From contig NZ_JACHMO010000001.1 of the NCBI RefSeq assembly GCF_014205015.1, positions 7,254,001 to 7,318,000 on the forward strand: 64,000 bases of DNA. Reading direction: 5' to 3'. This document shows, piece after piece, positions 32,637 through 40,335 of this stretch. The translations under genes and the position numbers were made by a program. Position 1 is the stretch's first letter. Every line of letters starts with the position of its first letter. A model generated the notes under the pieces. It did no database searches, had not been told where the DNA came from, and saw nothing but the letters and a program-made list of their open reading frames with translations. This DNA is from Saccharothrix ecbatanensis. Lineage in GTDB: Bacteria > Actinomycetota > Actinomycetes > Mycobacteriales > Pseudonocardiaceae.

Positions 32637-32908
32637 GTCCCGTCCTCGTCCGGGTTGACACGGGCGTGCTCGATCCGCGCCCGACGGTCGAATTCCTCGG
32701 CAGCGATGGCGCAGGCGTGACGAGCCCACAAGGGCACCGCCAGATCAGCAGCCAGAATCCGCCACGCCCACGCCACCGCCGCATAGCTGTCAGCCAGCCG
32801 AAGCCGTGCCGCCGCCCTGTCCTCAGTGGACGCTGCGAACAGGGCTTCGGTCTGGTCCGCGTACGCGAGGTTCCAGCGAGCGACCGCCTCACGAGACGGC
32901 CGCGCCAC
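32633..32908 (-). CDS. hypothetical AICE protein (helical)
   Basis: 91 residues from MARPSREAVARWNLAYADQTE. Repeated helical heptads (LRLADSYAAVAWAWRILAADLAVPLWARHACAIAAEEFDRRA). GTG 32908 lies one base after the pra stop; the longer frame from 33025 lies within pra. Coupled to the next gene. Function unknown. Confidence 0.65.
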   Translation of the reverse strand: MARPSREAVARWNLAYADQTEALFAASTEDRAAARLRLADSYAAVAWAWRILAADLAVPLWARHACAIAAEEFDRRARIEHARVNPDEDGT

Positions 32909-32909
32909 C

Positions 32910-33368
32910 TCAAGCCGCCTTCTGCTCGCCCTGGGGCTTCTCCGCACGCTTCGGAGCAGCGCCAACCTGCGGCGACGCAATGCCCGTAGCTCGGATCGTG
33001 AACCCCTGGTACTTGTACCGATCACCCATCACCCGCGGCTCGACCGTCAGCCCCTCGAACGCCACCGGCCTCACCTCGACACCAGGCATGACCTGCACAG
33101 CCTGCGGCGGCACCGGCTGCACGTCAGCCAGGATCGTCACCGTCACCGACGCGTCCCGCTCCTTCTCAGCGGACGGGTCCGTGACCACGACCTTCCACTG
33201 ACGCTTACCCGTGCGCTCATCCACACGCTGCTTGGCCTGCCGACCGCGCCCCTTGTCCTCCGCGCTCATGTACTCCATGTCCGGCGCGACCTCACCGACC
33301 ATCAACGCCCCCATCGGGAACACCTGGTCAAACGACGCCTCGAACCGAGTCCCATACGGAACCGCCAC
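32910..33368 (-). CDS. pra: Pra-type activator of replication, integration and excision
   Basis: 152 residues. Start FEASFDQVFPMGALMVGEVAP, then RQWKVVVTDPSAEKERDASVTVTILADVQPVPPQ and VRPVAFEGLTVEPRVMGDRYKYQGFTIRATGI, the pattern of the Pra family of pSAM2-like elements. Pra turns on the repSA-xis-int operon. First gene of the minus-strand block; its promoter faces the GntR gene. Confidence 0.85.
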   Translation of the reverse strand: MAVPYGTRFEASFDQVFPMGALMVGEVAPDMEYMSAEDKGRGRQAKQRVDERTGKRQWKVVVTDPSAEKERDASVTVTILADVQPVPPQAVQVMPGVEVRPVAFEGLTVEPRVMGDRYKYQGFTIRATGIASPQVGAAPKRAEKPQGEQKAA

Positions 33369-33386
33369 CAGCCACCTCCGTCACCT

Positions 33387-33534
33387 TGCCAGCCTGCCTA
33401 TACAGGCTAGCCATGTCCCGAGAGTAAGACAGCTTGGCTAGCCAAGTCAAGCAAGTGACGAACATCAGCCGATCGAGCTAGCTCTCTAGGCGGTCTAGCC
33501 AAGTGCGAACAGACACTGCGAACATGTGCGAACA
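33387..33534. promoter_or_regulatory. pra/GntR divergent control region
   Basis: Contains the perfect palindrome CTTGGCTAGCCAAG (33433-33446). Related GGCTAGCC (about 33407) and TCTAGCCAAG (about 33494) sequences and GCCTGCCTATACAGGC (33391-33406) are also present. TGCGAACA occurs three times (33504, 33517, 33527). This arrangement fits KorSA-type operator sites repressing pra and the GntR gene itself. Confidence 0.6.
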
Positions 33535-33582
33535 GCCGCTTTGCGCCCCGCTTTGCGCTCGCGGGACACGAGACGAGGAGCC

Positions 33583-34425
33583 ATGGCACTAGACCCAGAC
33601 GATCCGCGACCGCCATATATGCAGGTGGCCAACGCCTTGCGAGCTGCCATCCTGACCAAGGTCTTCAGGGCGGGCGACAAGCTGCCGTCACGTGCGGAGC
33701 TGGCGAAGAAGTACGACGTCGCACCGATGACCGTGCAGAGCGCGCTACGCGAGCTGCGTGACGAGGGCTTGATCGTCTCCCGACAGGGCAGCGGCGTGTT
33801 CGTCCGAGAGCGCACTGAGCGCCCGGTCGGCCTGCGCCCGCACATCGAGCAGGCGTTCACGTCCGACCGCGTGACGATCGACTTCGCCGGGTTCTCCGGC
33901 GAGACACTGCACGGCATCCTTCAGGAGCCACTGGACAAGATCCGCATCGGCCGACTCACGCCCGAGGCAATCCACGTCCGCATCCTGGTCCCGGACCCCA
34001 CCGTCCCGTGGTCTGTCCCCTGCACCGTCGAAGACCGGTCCGACAGCCCAGCCTTCCGCGAACGCGCCGCCGAGATCATGCGCCGCCACACCCAAGCCAT
34101 TGTGGACAACGTCACCGAGCTGGGCGAACTCGGTCTGGTCAAGGACGCCACCGCAGAAGTCCGCGTCCACCCAGCCCCACCACTGTTCAAGCTCTACCTG
34201 ATCAACAACGACGAAGCCTTCTTCGGCTTCTACCCCGTCCGCGAGCACGTCCTATCCCTAGGCGGCCAACCCCAAGCCATCTATGACCTCATGGGCAAAG
34301 ACGCCATCCTCTTCCACCACAGCACCACCGACGACGACACCAGCACCGGCAGCCAATACGTCGAGCAAGCCCGCACGTGGTTCGACAGCCTGTGGAGCTC
34401 CATCGCGACGGAGCAGAAGCGATGA
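33583..34425 (+). CDS. GntR-family repressor, KorSA-like
   Basis: 280 residues. N-terminal GntR HTH: PPYMQVANALRAAILTKVFRAGDKLPSRAELAKKYDVAPMTVQSALRELRDEGLIVSRQGSGVFV. The C-terminal domain resembles the regulatory part of AICE regulators (GETLHGILQEPLDKIRIG; HTQAIVDNVTELGELGLV; FFGFYPVREHVL). In pSAM2 KorSA represses pra and itself, keeping the element quiet. GAGGAG precedes ATG 33583. Overlaps the HAD gene (ATGA). Confidence 0.87.
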   Translation: MALDPDDPRPPYMQVANALRAAILTKVFRAGDKLPSRAELAKKYDVAPMTVQSALRELRDEGLIVSRQGSGVFVRERTERPVGLRPHIEQAFTSDRVTIDFAGFSGETLHGILQEPLDKIRIGRLTPEAIHVRILVPDPTVPWSVPCTVEDRSDSPAFRERAAEIMRRHTQAIVDNVTELGELGLVKDATAEVRVHPAPPLFKLYLINNDEAFFGFYPVREHVLSLGGQPQAIYDLMGKDAILFHHSTTDDDTSTGSQYVEQARTWFDSLWSSIATEQKR

Positions 34426-35126
34426 GGGCAGATTTCGTGCAGACGGACGACCTAGGATTGCTGCGCCACATCTTGTCGTCCACCGACGCCTTGCTACTCG
34501 ACTTCGATGGACCCATCTGCTCGGTCTTCGCGGGCATACCTGCTCGCCATGTCGCCGATCAACTGCGCAAAGTCCTCTCCAAGGAGAGTCGGGACAGCCT
34601 TCCGCCCGATATCGAAACGACCGAAGATCCCTTTGATATTCTTCGTTATGCCGCAACAGTGGGCGATACAGAAGCACAAGGTGTAGAAGTCGCTCTCCGT
34701 GCCTACGAAGTTGAAGCGGTTGCGAGCGCTTCGCCTACCGTTGGCGGCCTAGACGTCATAGCTGCATGCCACGACAGAGGCAGGATGGTCGCAGTAGTTA
34801 GTAACAACAGTGCAGAATGTGTTCGAACCTACCTTCGCATCAAAGAAGTTGAAGCCCTCGTCGACGCGATCTGCGCTCGGACTACACATGACACGTCAAT
34901 GCTCAAGCCAGCTTCGACATTGCTGACTGCAGCGCTGACCACCCTTAACGTACCGCCCGAAGCAGCCACACTAGTAGGGGATTCCGAAACCGATATCCAG
35001 GCTGCACTACATACACAAGTCCACTCAGTCGGATACGCAAATAAACCTGGGAAAGAACAGAAGCTTAGGGACGCAGGTGCTCACGTGATCATCGACCGGA
35101 TGACACAAATTTCAGACGTCCTATAA
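34422..35126 (+). CDS. HAD-superfamily phosphatase
   Basis: 234 residues. Motif I LLLDFDGPIC, motif II VVSNNSAE, motif III lysine in MLKPAS, motif IV LVGDSETDIQAA: a complete HAD hydrolase, phosphoglycolate-phosphatase-like. Such genes often follow the GntR regulator in AICEs and may cleave a signal molecule. GC content falls markedly within the gene. Coupled to the GntR gene. Confidence 0.87.
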   Translation: MRADFVQTDDLGLLRHILSSTDALLLDFDGPICSVFAGIPARHVADQLRKVLSKESRDSLPPDIETTEDPFDILRYAATVGDTEAQGVEVALRAYEVEAVASASPTVGGLDVIAACHDRGRMVAVVSNNSAECVRTYLRIKEVEALVDAICARTTHDTSMLKPASTLLTAALTTLNVPPEAATLVGDSETDIQAALHTQVHSVGYANKPGKEQKLRDAGAHVIIDRMTQISDVL

Positions 35127-35145
35127 GCGTTCGAAAGCGGCGACA

Positions 35146-35640
35146 TCAACTCGCCATGGCACCCATAACGAATTGAGCCTGCTCGGTCCGAAGCATCTCA
35201 AACGGAGTTATACACTTAACGCCAAGTCCACGACATACGTTCGGAATCTTAATTTTCTTCACTGACTCCGAGTACCTCTCATGCGTCACCACTACAAACT
35301 GCTTAGCGTGCGCATGTGAGACAAGGTGATAGTCGGCCACGCCGAGGAATGTACTGACAGCAGCGGACACGAAGTTCTGGCTGGTTACCCAGCGACTCGT
35401 GACCGCCAAGCTTCTTAACACGTTGGCGTCAGGCGACAAGAATAGCGTCGGGTTTCGCCCTACCCAACCCGACAGCTCGTCCTGAACCTCGACCAACTCT
35501 TTCTTCACTGCATCAATACTATAAACAACCTGCCTATGATTGGCGTCGATGATCCAATCCCAGAATGCTGGACAAAAGTCGAGTCCATAGTGAAAGTTCT
35601 TCGCCTGAATGAGCACATTGGAGTCGATCAGGTATGGCAC
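35146..35640 (-). CDS. PIN-like protein (DUF4411), probable toxin
   Basis: 164 residues. MPYLIDSNVLIQAKNFHYGLDFCPAFWDWI is the DUF4411/PIN opening (Asp6), LVEVQDELSGWVGRN and VADYHLVSHAHAKQFVVVTHE the later acidic/His positions. PIN proteins are RNases. It overlaps the upstream XRE/ImmA gene by one base (TAGTG), as toxin partners do. GTG start. Lower GC than the element backbone. Function as a toxin is inferred from the pairing. Confidence 0.8.
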   Translation of the reverse strand: MPYLIDSNVLIQAKNFHYGLDFCPAFWDWIIDANHRQVVYSIDAVKKELVEVQDELSGWVGRNPTLFLSPDANVLRSLAVTSRWVTSQNFVSAAVSTFLGVADYHLVSHAHAKQFVVVTHERYSESVKKIKIPNVCRGLGVKCITPFEMLRTEQAQFVMGAMAS

Positions 35641-36791
35641 TAAGAAACTCCCAACCGGTTCGCAAGCTCGCGATAGGTCGAGAGCTTCTTCACTCCAAGC
35701 AGACGGAACGCGTCCCTGTACAGCGTTGCGCCCTCCTCGGCGCTTTCCACTATGGCACGGGCGAATCTCTTGCTCGTACGGACGGGTTGGGTGTTATAGA
35801 AGTTTCCTCCGGAGCCACCGTCCTGCTCTCGCGCCAGTTTCATGACACGCACATACTCCGCGTCATACATCTGCCGGAATTGTTCCCACGGAAGAAACCT
35901 GATGTCGCGCAGCCTTCTGAGGACAACCAAGGTGCTCACCTTGAATCGAGCTGCTAGTCGATCAAGTTCAGCCGTAATATCATTATGCCTACTGAACTCT
36001 TTCTGCAACATATCAGCCGGAACTAGAATTTCGGCAGCCACTTGATTACACCAGCGCTCAGCATGATTTTCAGGCACTGAGGCGACGTCGACGTCACTCA
36101 GAGCCGATTGACCCACCCAAATGTGAGCCAATTCATGCGCCAAAGTGAATATCTGAGCCGCCTTAGTGTCGGCACCATTAACGAATATGACTGGCGCATA
36201 GTCGTCCACCAGCGCGAACCCTCGAAACTCAGTCGGATTCAGTTTACGGTGCGTGTTGCCGCCAACCACTCCATTGACCATAACGAGGATTCGGAGCTCT
36301 TCGGCCGCTTCGGTGAGACGCTTGAAAGCTTCGCTCCAGGATGAGCCTCGCTCCGCCACGCCAAAATGGAGCGCCTCGCGGAGTGATCGCGCAGCGGCGT
36401 CCGAAGGTGTCGACGGATCGAAAGACCCAACAAACGAAAGTGGTTCCATACCCATCGTTCGGACATGGTCGCGATACCACTCTTGTCGTTGCTGAACTTC
36501 GAACAATGTGTCCAACAGGTCGACGCTCGGCTGTCGCAGCGCCTCGTCTCGCACTGTTCTAAAGTCGGGGAGTGGCAACTCCTCTTCCGGAGGCTCAGGG
36601 AGGAAGAAGAAACCCACGGGCGTGTGCGTGGCGTTCGCGAAGTCTTCCAACTGATGAAACGTCGGTGAACTCGCTCCAGCTTCCCACTCACGCAGCTTCG
36701 GAAACCTCCGGGCAAGTTCGGTCCCGCTGACGCCGGAACGCTCACGCGCCCAACTGATCAGCTCGACCGGAACCTCAACCCGCAGCACCAT
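35640..36791 (-). CDS. XRE HTH plus ImmA/IrrE metalloprotease, probable antitoxin/regulator
   Basis: 383 residues. N-terminal XRE HTH (LISWARERSGVSGTELARRFPKLREWEAGASSPTFHQLEDFA), then the ImmA/IrrE zinc protease domain with AHELAHIWVG (His219, Glu220, His223) and the helix NHAERWCNQVAAEILVP for the third ligand. Proteins of this form pair with PIN toxins in several predicted toxin-antitoxin systems, and ImmA-type proteases cut repressors of mobile elements. Lower GC than surroundings; an acquired cargo pair near the right end. Confidence 0.88.
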   Translation of the reverse strand: MVLRVEVPVELISWARERSGVSGTELARRFPKLREWEAGASSPTFHQLEDFANATHTPVGFFFLPEPPEEELPLPDFRTVRDEALRQPSVDLLDTLFEVQQRQEWYRDHVRTMGMEPLSFVGSFDPSTPSDAAARSLREALHFGVAERGSSWSEAFKRLTEAAEELRILVMVNGVVGGNTHRKLNPTEFRGFALVDDYAPVIFVNGADTKAAQIFTLAHELAHIWVGQSALSDVDVASVPENHAERWCNQVAAEILVPADMLQKEFSRHNDITAELDRLAARFKVSTLVVLRRLRDIRFLPWEQFRQMYDAEYVRVMKLAREQDGGSGGNFYNTQPVRTSKRFARAIVESAEEGATLYRDAFRLLGVKKLSTYRELANRLGVS

Positions 36792-37440
36792 GTCTCCCAG
36801 TATCGTTCACCAGGCACCTGCCCTGCATAAGATCACTGGATCGGCGTACCTGTGTGGTGCTCAGTCCGTCGTCGGCGACATGCGTGGTGTTACAGACAGG
36901 AACGAAGTACTGCCCTCTGCTGAACTTGGCTCTATGGGATCAAGGCGCGCCGCCTGCGGCGGCGCGCGGTACGGGGTGGCGCACGTTGGCACCGACTCCC
37001 CGCATCACGGCACGCCGGGCTCCCGCTTCGCTCCGCCCGTCGGCCGTGCGCGGAGTCGGTGCACGTGGTCGGGTGGCGGCGCGCGCCAGCGACGAAGGCC
37101 GCCAAGGCGAGAGCTCCCAGCGGCACCGGTCGGGACGATCGCGCGGTCACGCGGCTTGGTCGGGCTGGGCACGGCGATCGACGCCCGCCGACGCTCCGCG
37201 CCAGCGGCCAACGGGAGTGTCCCGGCATAGCGGAGGGCACCACCTCGGCACGTGAGTCGTCGCGGTTGGCGACGCGGTGTGCCGGGGTGGTGCCCGTAGT
37301 GCGTGATCAACTCTCAGGCCGTCTCCAGGCCGTGAGAGGTCGAGGAAGGTTGGTCAACGACGATGAACGTTGACCAGGTATGCGCAGTTCAGATGACCAT
37401 TCCAGGTGATGTGGGCAGGTCATAGCCACCCCGGCGCAAA
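36792..37440. other. 650-bp non-coding right end of the element, rich in nested inverted repeats
   Basis: No supportable gene. Perfect hairpin GCGCGCCGCC / GGCGGCGCGC (36945-36967). Arms GCACCGACTCC (36989-36999) / GGAGTCGGTGC (37052-37062) enclose further stems. GGGCACCACCTCGGCAC (37235-37251) / GTGCCGGGGTGGTGCCC (37279-37295) encloses CGTCGC / GCGACG. GC jumps from moderate to very high at about 36945. Could hold the replication origin, the transfer locus (clt) or a structured RNA. Confidence 0.5.
37311..37338. repeat. right-end repeat, candidate integrase arm site
   Basis: CAGGCCGTCTCCAGGCCGT inside CTCTCA / TGAGAG; 17 of 19 bases match the copy at 26813-26831, in the same orientation. 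Confidence 0.55.
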
Positions 37441-37520
37441 ATCTTCACCATCTTCGAGGGGACGTCGGAGATCCAGCGGTTGGTTGTCGCGCGCGCTATC
37501 TCGGGCATGCACATCAAGTA
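37436..37520 (+). pseudogene. displaced 3' end of the acyl-CoA dehydrogenase gene
   Basis: Codes KIFTIFEGTSEIQRLVVARAI then SGMHIK and a TAG stop. Identical in protein to the end of the intact gene; after the core the codons differ in nine places including the stop, all silent. This is the chromosomal end separated from its gene by the element. Confidence 0.88.
37441..37478 (+). repeat. attR core
   Basis: Identical over 38 bp to 26721-26758. Confidence 0.85.
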
Positions 37521-37550
37521 GACCTGACTGATCAGGTCACCCGGTCTGGG

Positions 37551-37612
37551 CGGGGTCTTCAGGACGCGGAAGACCCCGTCCACTGCTTTCCGGTCGCGGT
37601 CGGTGGTGTGAC
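37551..37612 (-). pseudogene. relic of an integrase 3' end
   Basis: 43 bases (37551-37593) are identical to the end of int (26844-26886), coding RKAVDGVFRVLKTP; beyond that the match fades. The block includes the hairpin CGGGGTCTTC / GAAGACCCCG. It lies 31 bases from the displaced 3' end, the same order as in attL. Most likely what is left of an earlier related element. Confidence 0.7.
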
Positions 37613-37667
37613 TCAGGCGGGCCACAACAGGGAACTCAGCTTGGTTCGGGCGTGCGGTTCGGTCCGG

Positions 37668-38036
37668 CTACGCGCGGCTGAGGGTGTTGCCGTCGTGTTT
37701 GCCGGTTTGGCGCGCCGGTGGCAGTTCTGTGGGCTGTTCGTCAGTGACCCACGCGTGCTCCAATGCCGACAGTCGGCCGTGCTCCAACCACACGAGCAGC
37801 CAGCCGGTGAACGTGCCGGCGTCGTCCGCGATGGGGAACGAGAGCGGGCTGGGGAGGTTGTCGCACGGTGGGCTGTCGTCGGGGACGTGCAGGTCGACGC
37901 TGGTCGACCCCGGCGCCCACGGGCGGATCACCTTGGCCTTGTCGACCTGTGCGTGGAGGACTGGGTAGTCGGACAGGACGTGATGGAGCACGGTCCTCTC
38001 GTCGACCGACATTTGACGTCCCGACATCGCGCTCAT
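37668..38036 (-). CDS. hypothetical protein
   Basis: 122 residues. VDERTVLHHVLSDYPVLHAQVDKAKVIRPWAPGSTSVDLHVP, then TGWLLVWLEHGRLSALEHAWVTDEQPTELPP: a beta-rich small protein, family not recognised. It lies 9 bases after the DUF3885-like gene on the same strand and is probably cotranscribed. Start could be either of two close methionines (codons 1 and 4). Confidence 0.6.
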   Translation of the reverse strand: MSAMSGRQMSVDERTVLHHVLSDYPVLHAQVDKAKVIRPWAPGSTSVDLHVPDDSPPCDNLPSPLSFPIADDAGTFTGWLLVWLEHGRLSALEHAWVTDEQPTELPPARQTGKHDGNTLSRA

Positions 38037-38045
38037 TTCGTCCGC

Positions 38046-38786
38046 TCACAAGCCTTGCGGATGCCTGGAGAGCCACTCTGTGTGCCTAGCCCTCAGTACG
38101 TCGCGTTCCTCGCTGGTCGGGAGCAGCACGTCGGCGCCGCCGTCATAGGGATGGTGGATTCGGGTCATCGCCACGTCGGTGATCATCACGTTGGCTTCCA
38201 CGTCATCCGCCACGTCGCGGAGCAGCGGATCGATCGCCCCGGTGGTCCACGGGATCCGTTTGGCGTACACATGCCAGTACGTCGGGTCGTCCGGGTCCGG
38301 GTCGGTGCAGATCGTGGTCCAGTAGTCGGTTTGCGGCTTCGGGTCGTCACGCCACTGGCCGGTGATGACGTAGACGTCCTCACCGGCGAAAAGCTCATTC
38401 AGGACCGTGTTGTAACGCTCCAGGATGATGGCGTACTCGGCTTCGGTTTCGGCGTACCTCTTGGACTCCGGCAGGCTGTGGAAACGCACCCAGCGTTCCC
38501 GGTAAGCCTGCTTCAGCATGTAGGCAGCCGGGTCGCAGCGGGCCCAGTTGCGGTTCCACTGGTGGAGCAGGTCAGGGATCGGGTGCGACTCGCGCAGCCA
38601 GTTGTCCAGGTAGGTGACGATGTCGGGTGAAGTGGGGCGTAGTTCGACCGCGGCGTGCCAGAGGGGGCCTGCCAGCTCCAGGACCAGCGCTTCACCGCGC
38701 ACGTCCGAATAGAGGGTGGGCACGATCGCTTGTCGGAGCCACCGGTCCTGGTGGTCAGCGACCCATTCGCACACAGTGTCGTTCAA
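38046..38786 (-). CDS. DUF3885-like protein
   Basis: 246 residues. WLRQAIVPTLYSD.ALVLELAGP at the start, then RAYRERW-like and ILERYNTVLNELFAGEDVYVITGQWRDDP, and a C-terminal part with YWHVYAKRIPW, a pattern like DUF3885 proteins. No membrane segment or known active site. Function unknown; proteins of this type often sit among immunity-like genes of polymorphic toxins, but no toxin is adjacent. Divergent from the VOC gene. Confidence 0.55.
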   Translation of the reverse strand: MNDTVCEWVADHQDRWLRQAIVPTLYSDVRGEALVLELAGPLWHAAVELRPTSPDIVTYLDNWLRESHPIPDLLHQWNRNWARCDPAAYMLKQAYRERWVRFHSLPESKRYAETEAEYAIILERYNTVLNELFAGEDVYVITGQWRDDPKPQTDYWTTICTDPDPDDPTYWHVYAKRIPWTTGAIDPLLRDVADDVEANVMITDVAMTRIHHPYDGGADVLLPTSEERDVLRARHTEWLSRHPQGL

Positions 38787-38830
38787 CGGTCGTCCTCCGT
38801 ATCCCGACAGAAGCGGTTAGGCTCGGGCGC

Positions 38831-39202
38831 ATGGTCGGGGTGTTGCAGTGTGTTGTCCTTGATTGCCCAGAGCCTAAGGCGCTGGCCGCGTTTTACCAGG
38901 GAATTTTCGGCGGTGAGGTGGACAAGCCGGACCGTCGGTGGAAGTTGAACGACGAGTGGTCGACGTTGCACATCGAGGGCGGTTTGGTGCTCGCGTTTCA
39001 GCGGGCCGTCGACTACGTCGCACCTGAGTGGCCTGATCCGGGCAAGCCTCAGCAGTTCCACCTGGACGTCGGGGTGAAGGACCTCGGCTTGGCCAAGGCC
39101 GAGGTCCTTCGGTTGGGCGGTACCTTGTTGGACGACTCGCAGGAGGTGTGGTGGGTGTTCGCCGATCCGGCCGGCCACCCGTTCTGCCTGGTCTGGGAGT
39201 GA
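38831..39202 (+). CDS. VOC-family (glyoxalase-like) protein
   Basis: 123 residues. LQCVVLDCPEPKALAAFYQGIFGG and QQFHLDVGVKDLGLAKAEVLRLGGTLLDDSQEVWWVFADPAGHPFCLVWE are the two beta-alpha-beta3 modules of one VOC domain (glyoxalase_6 type). Function (small-molecule binding, resistance or dioxygenase-like) unknown. Stop two bases from the convergent MerR gene. Confidence 0.85.
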   Translation: MVGVLQCVVLDCPEPKALAAFYQGIFGGEVDKPDRRWKLNDEWSTLHIEGGLVLAFQRAVDYVAPEWPDPGKPQQFHLDVGVKDLGLAKAEVLRLGGTLLDDSQEVWWVFADPAGHPFCLVWE

Positions 39203-39203
39203 G

Positions 39204-40109
39204 TCAGTTGCCCGCTTCGGTCAGCCAGCGCCGTTCCGCGGTCGTATCCGGAACGGGGTTGTCCCAGCCGTTGATCGTGGCCAGCAACGACCAGTAGCGC
39301 TCCGCCCTGGGATCGCTGAACTCCTCCAGGCGCCTGGACAGTTCCGGGCCCACCGGCACGTCCAGCACGGCCGACCACTTCTCGTTGATCCGGGCGACAA
39401 CGGTTGCCGCTTCGGGCGAGTTCGGATCGATCCCCGCGTCCAACGCCTCACGGGCCTGGGCGATCGCGTACTGGAACGCTTCCATCGACTCGTCGGAACG
39501 GCCGGACATGTCGACACCTTCGGCCCGCATTTCCTGGTGCCGTTCCGACATGTTCCTGATCGACGCCCGGAAGTCCGGGTCACGGACCATGTTCGCCAGC
39601 TCTACCCACGCCTCCAGCTGCTCGGTCGTCGGATCGTCCGGCAACTCGACCCGCACCGACCGCATCATCTGCTCGAAACCGGGATCCAGCTCCAACCCGC
39701 CGAACACCTCGTCGAAGAAGTCGTCCAGGATCGCCTGCCGCTCTTCCTCCGACAGCCGCGCCAATTCGTGCACTATCTCCACCTCCCCGTTCCGCGCCAC
39801 GACCCGCAGCACGGCCCGGCGCAACCGGAGCGTGCGTATCTGCGCGTCGATGGCTTCCGCGTGCGTCCGCGCCACGTCGGCCACGGACACCTCCCGTGCC
39901 AACACCCGCTGCGCCGTGGGCAGGTCCACGCCCAGGTCACGCAAGGTCCGCACGAGCTTGAGCCGCGCCAACCCGTCGACGTCGTACGTGCGGAACCCGC
40001 CCACGGTGCGCCCCGCCACGGGGATCACGCCGGAATCGGAGTAGAACCGGATCGTCCGCGTGGACAGCCCGGTCATCCGCGCCAGTTCGCCGATCGAGTA
40101 GTGCGTCAC
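39204..40109 (-). CDS. MerR-family regulator with long effector domain
   Basis: 301 residues. THYSIGELARMTGLSTRTIRFYSDSGVIPVAGRTVGGFRTYDVDGLARLKLVRTLRDLGVDLPTAQRVL is a full MerR winged helix and dimer helix. A large helical C-terminal domain follows (EEERQAILDDFFDEVFGG; ERHQEMRAEGVDMSG), like TipA-related or MerR/TipAS regulators. GTG 40109 follows AAGGTGG; the longer frame from 40169 crosses the operator. Probably autoregulated from the inverted repeat at 40120-40147. Confidence 0.85.
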   Translation of the reverse strand: MTHYSIGELARMTGLSTRTIRFYSDSGVIPVAGRTVGGFRTYDVDGLARLKLVRTLRDLGVDLPTAQRVLAREVSVADVARTHAEAIDAQIRTLRLRRAVLRVVARNGEVEIVHELARLSEEERQAILDDFFDEVFGGLELDPGFEQMMRSVRVELPDDPTTEQLEAWVELANMVRDPDFRASIRNMSERHQEMRAEGVDMSGRSDESMEAFQYAIAQAREALDAGIDPNSPEAATVVARINEKWSAVLDVPVGPELSRRLEEFSDPRAERYWSLLATINGWDNPVPDTTAERRWLTEAGN

Positions 40110-40119
40110 GGGGACCACC

Positions 40120-40147
40120 TTGAACTTTCCAGTCGCTGGAACTTCAA
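40120..40147. promoter_or_regulatory. MerR-type operator upstream of its own gene
   Basis: TTGAACTTTCCAG (40120-40132) and CTGGAACTTCAA (40136-40147) form a near-perfect inverted repeat with one base missing, just ahead of the MerR start. Typical of MerR sites between -35 and -10. Confidence 0.65.
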
Positions 40148-40335
40148 CTGGTTTACCGGACCACCGCACATCCGTCCCGCCGACGTGACACCCGACGGGC
40201 GGGTGCCCGACGGGCGGGCGGATTCGTTGACGGCACCCCTGTGTGCGCGCCTAATGTGCACGCCGGGGGGCGTTTCCGCTGGTAGAGCGCCAGTCGACGC
40301 TGTCGTCCACCCGTCGGCGTGATCGAGGGAGAAAC

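Larger units (their letters stand above)
26721..37478. mobile_element. actinomycete integrative and conjugative element (AICE, pSAM2 type), about 10.7 kb
   Basis: Bounded by a perfect 38-bp direct repeat (26721-26758, 37441-37478). Contents, right to left on the minus strand: pra, small genes, an FtsK-like tra gene, repSA, xis and int; on the plus strand, a KorSA-like GntR and a HAD phosphatase. Cargo near the right end: PIN protein and ImmA/IrrE metalloprotease. This is the full minimal set for excision, rolling-circle replication and double-stranded DNA transfer. Target is the 3' end of an acyl-CoA dehydrogenase gene, whereas most AICEs use tRNA genes. All key genes look intact. Confidence 0.9.

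Noticed and set aside
37389..37625. 78-codon minus-strand gene at the right end of the element
   Set aside because: It is the integrase relic reading on into antisense acyl-CoA dehydrogenase codons; not a real protein.
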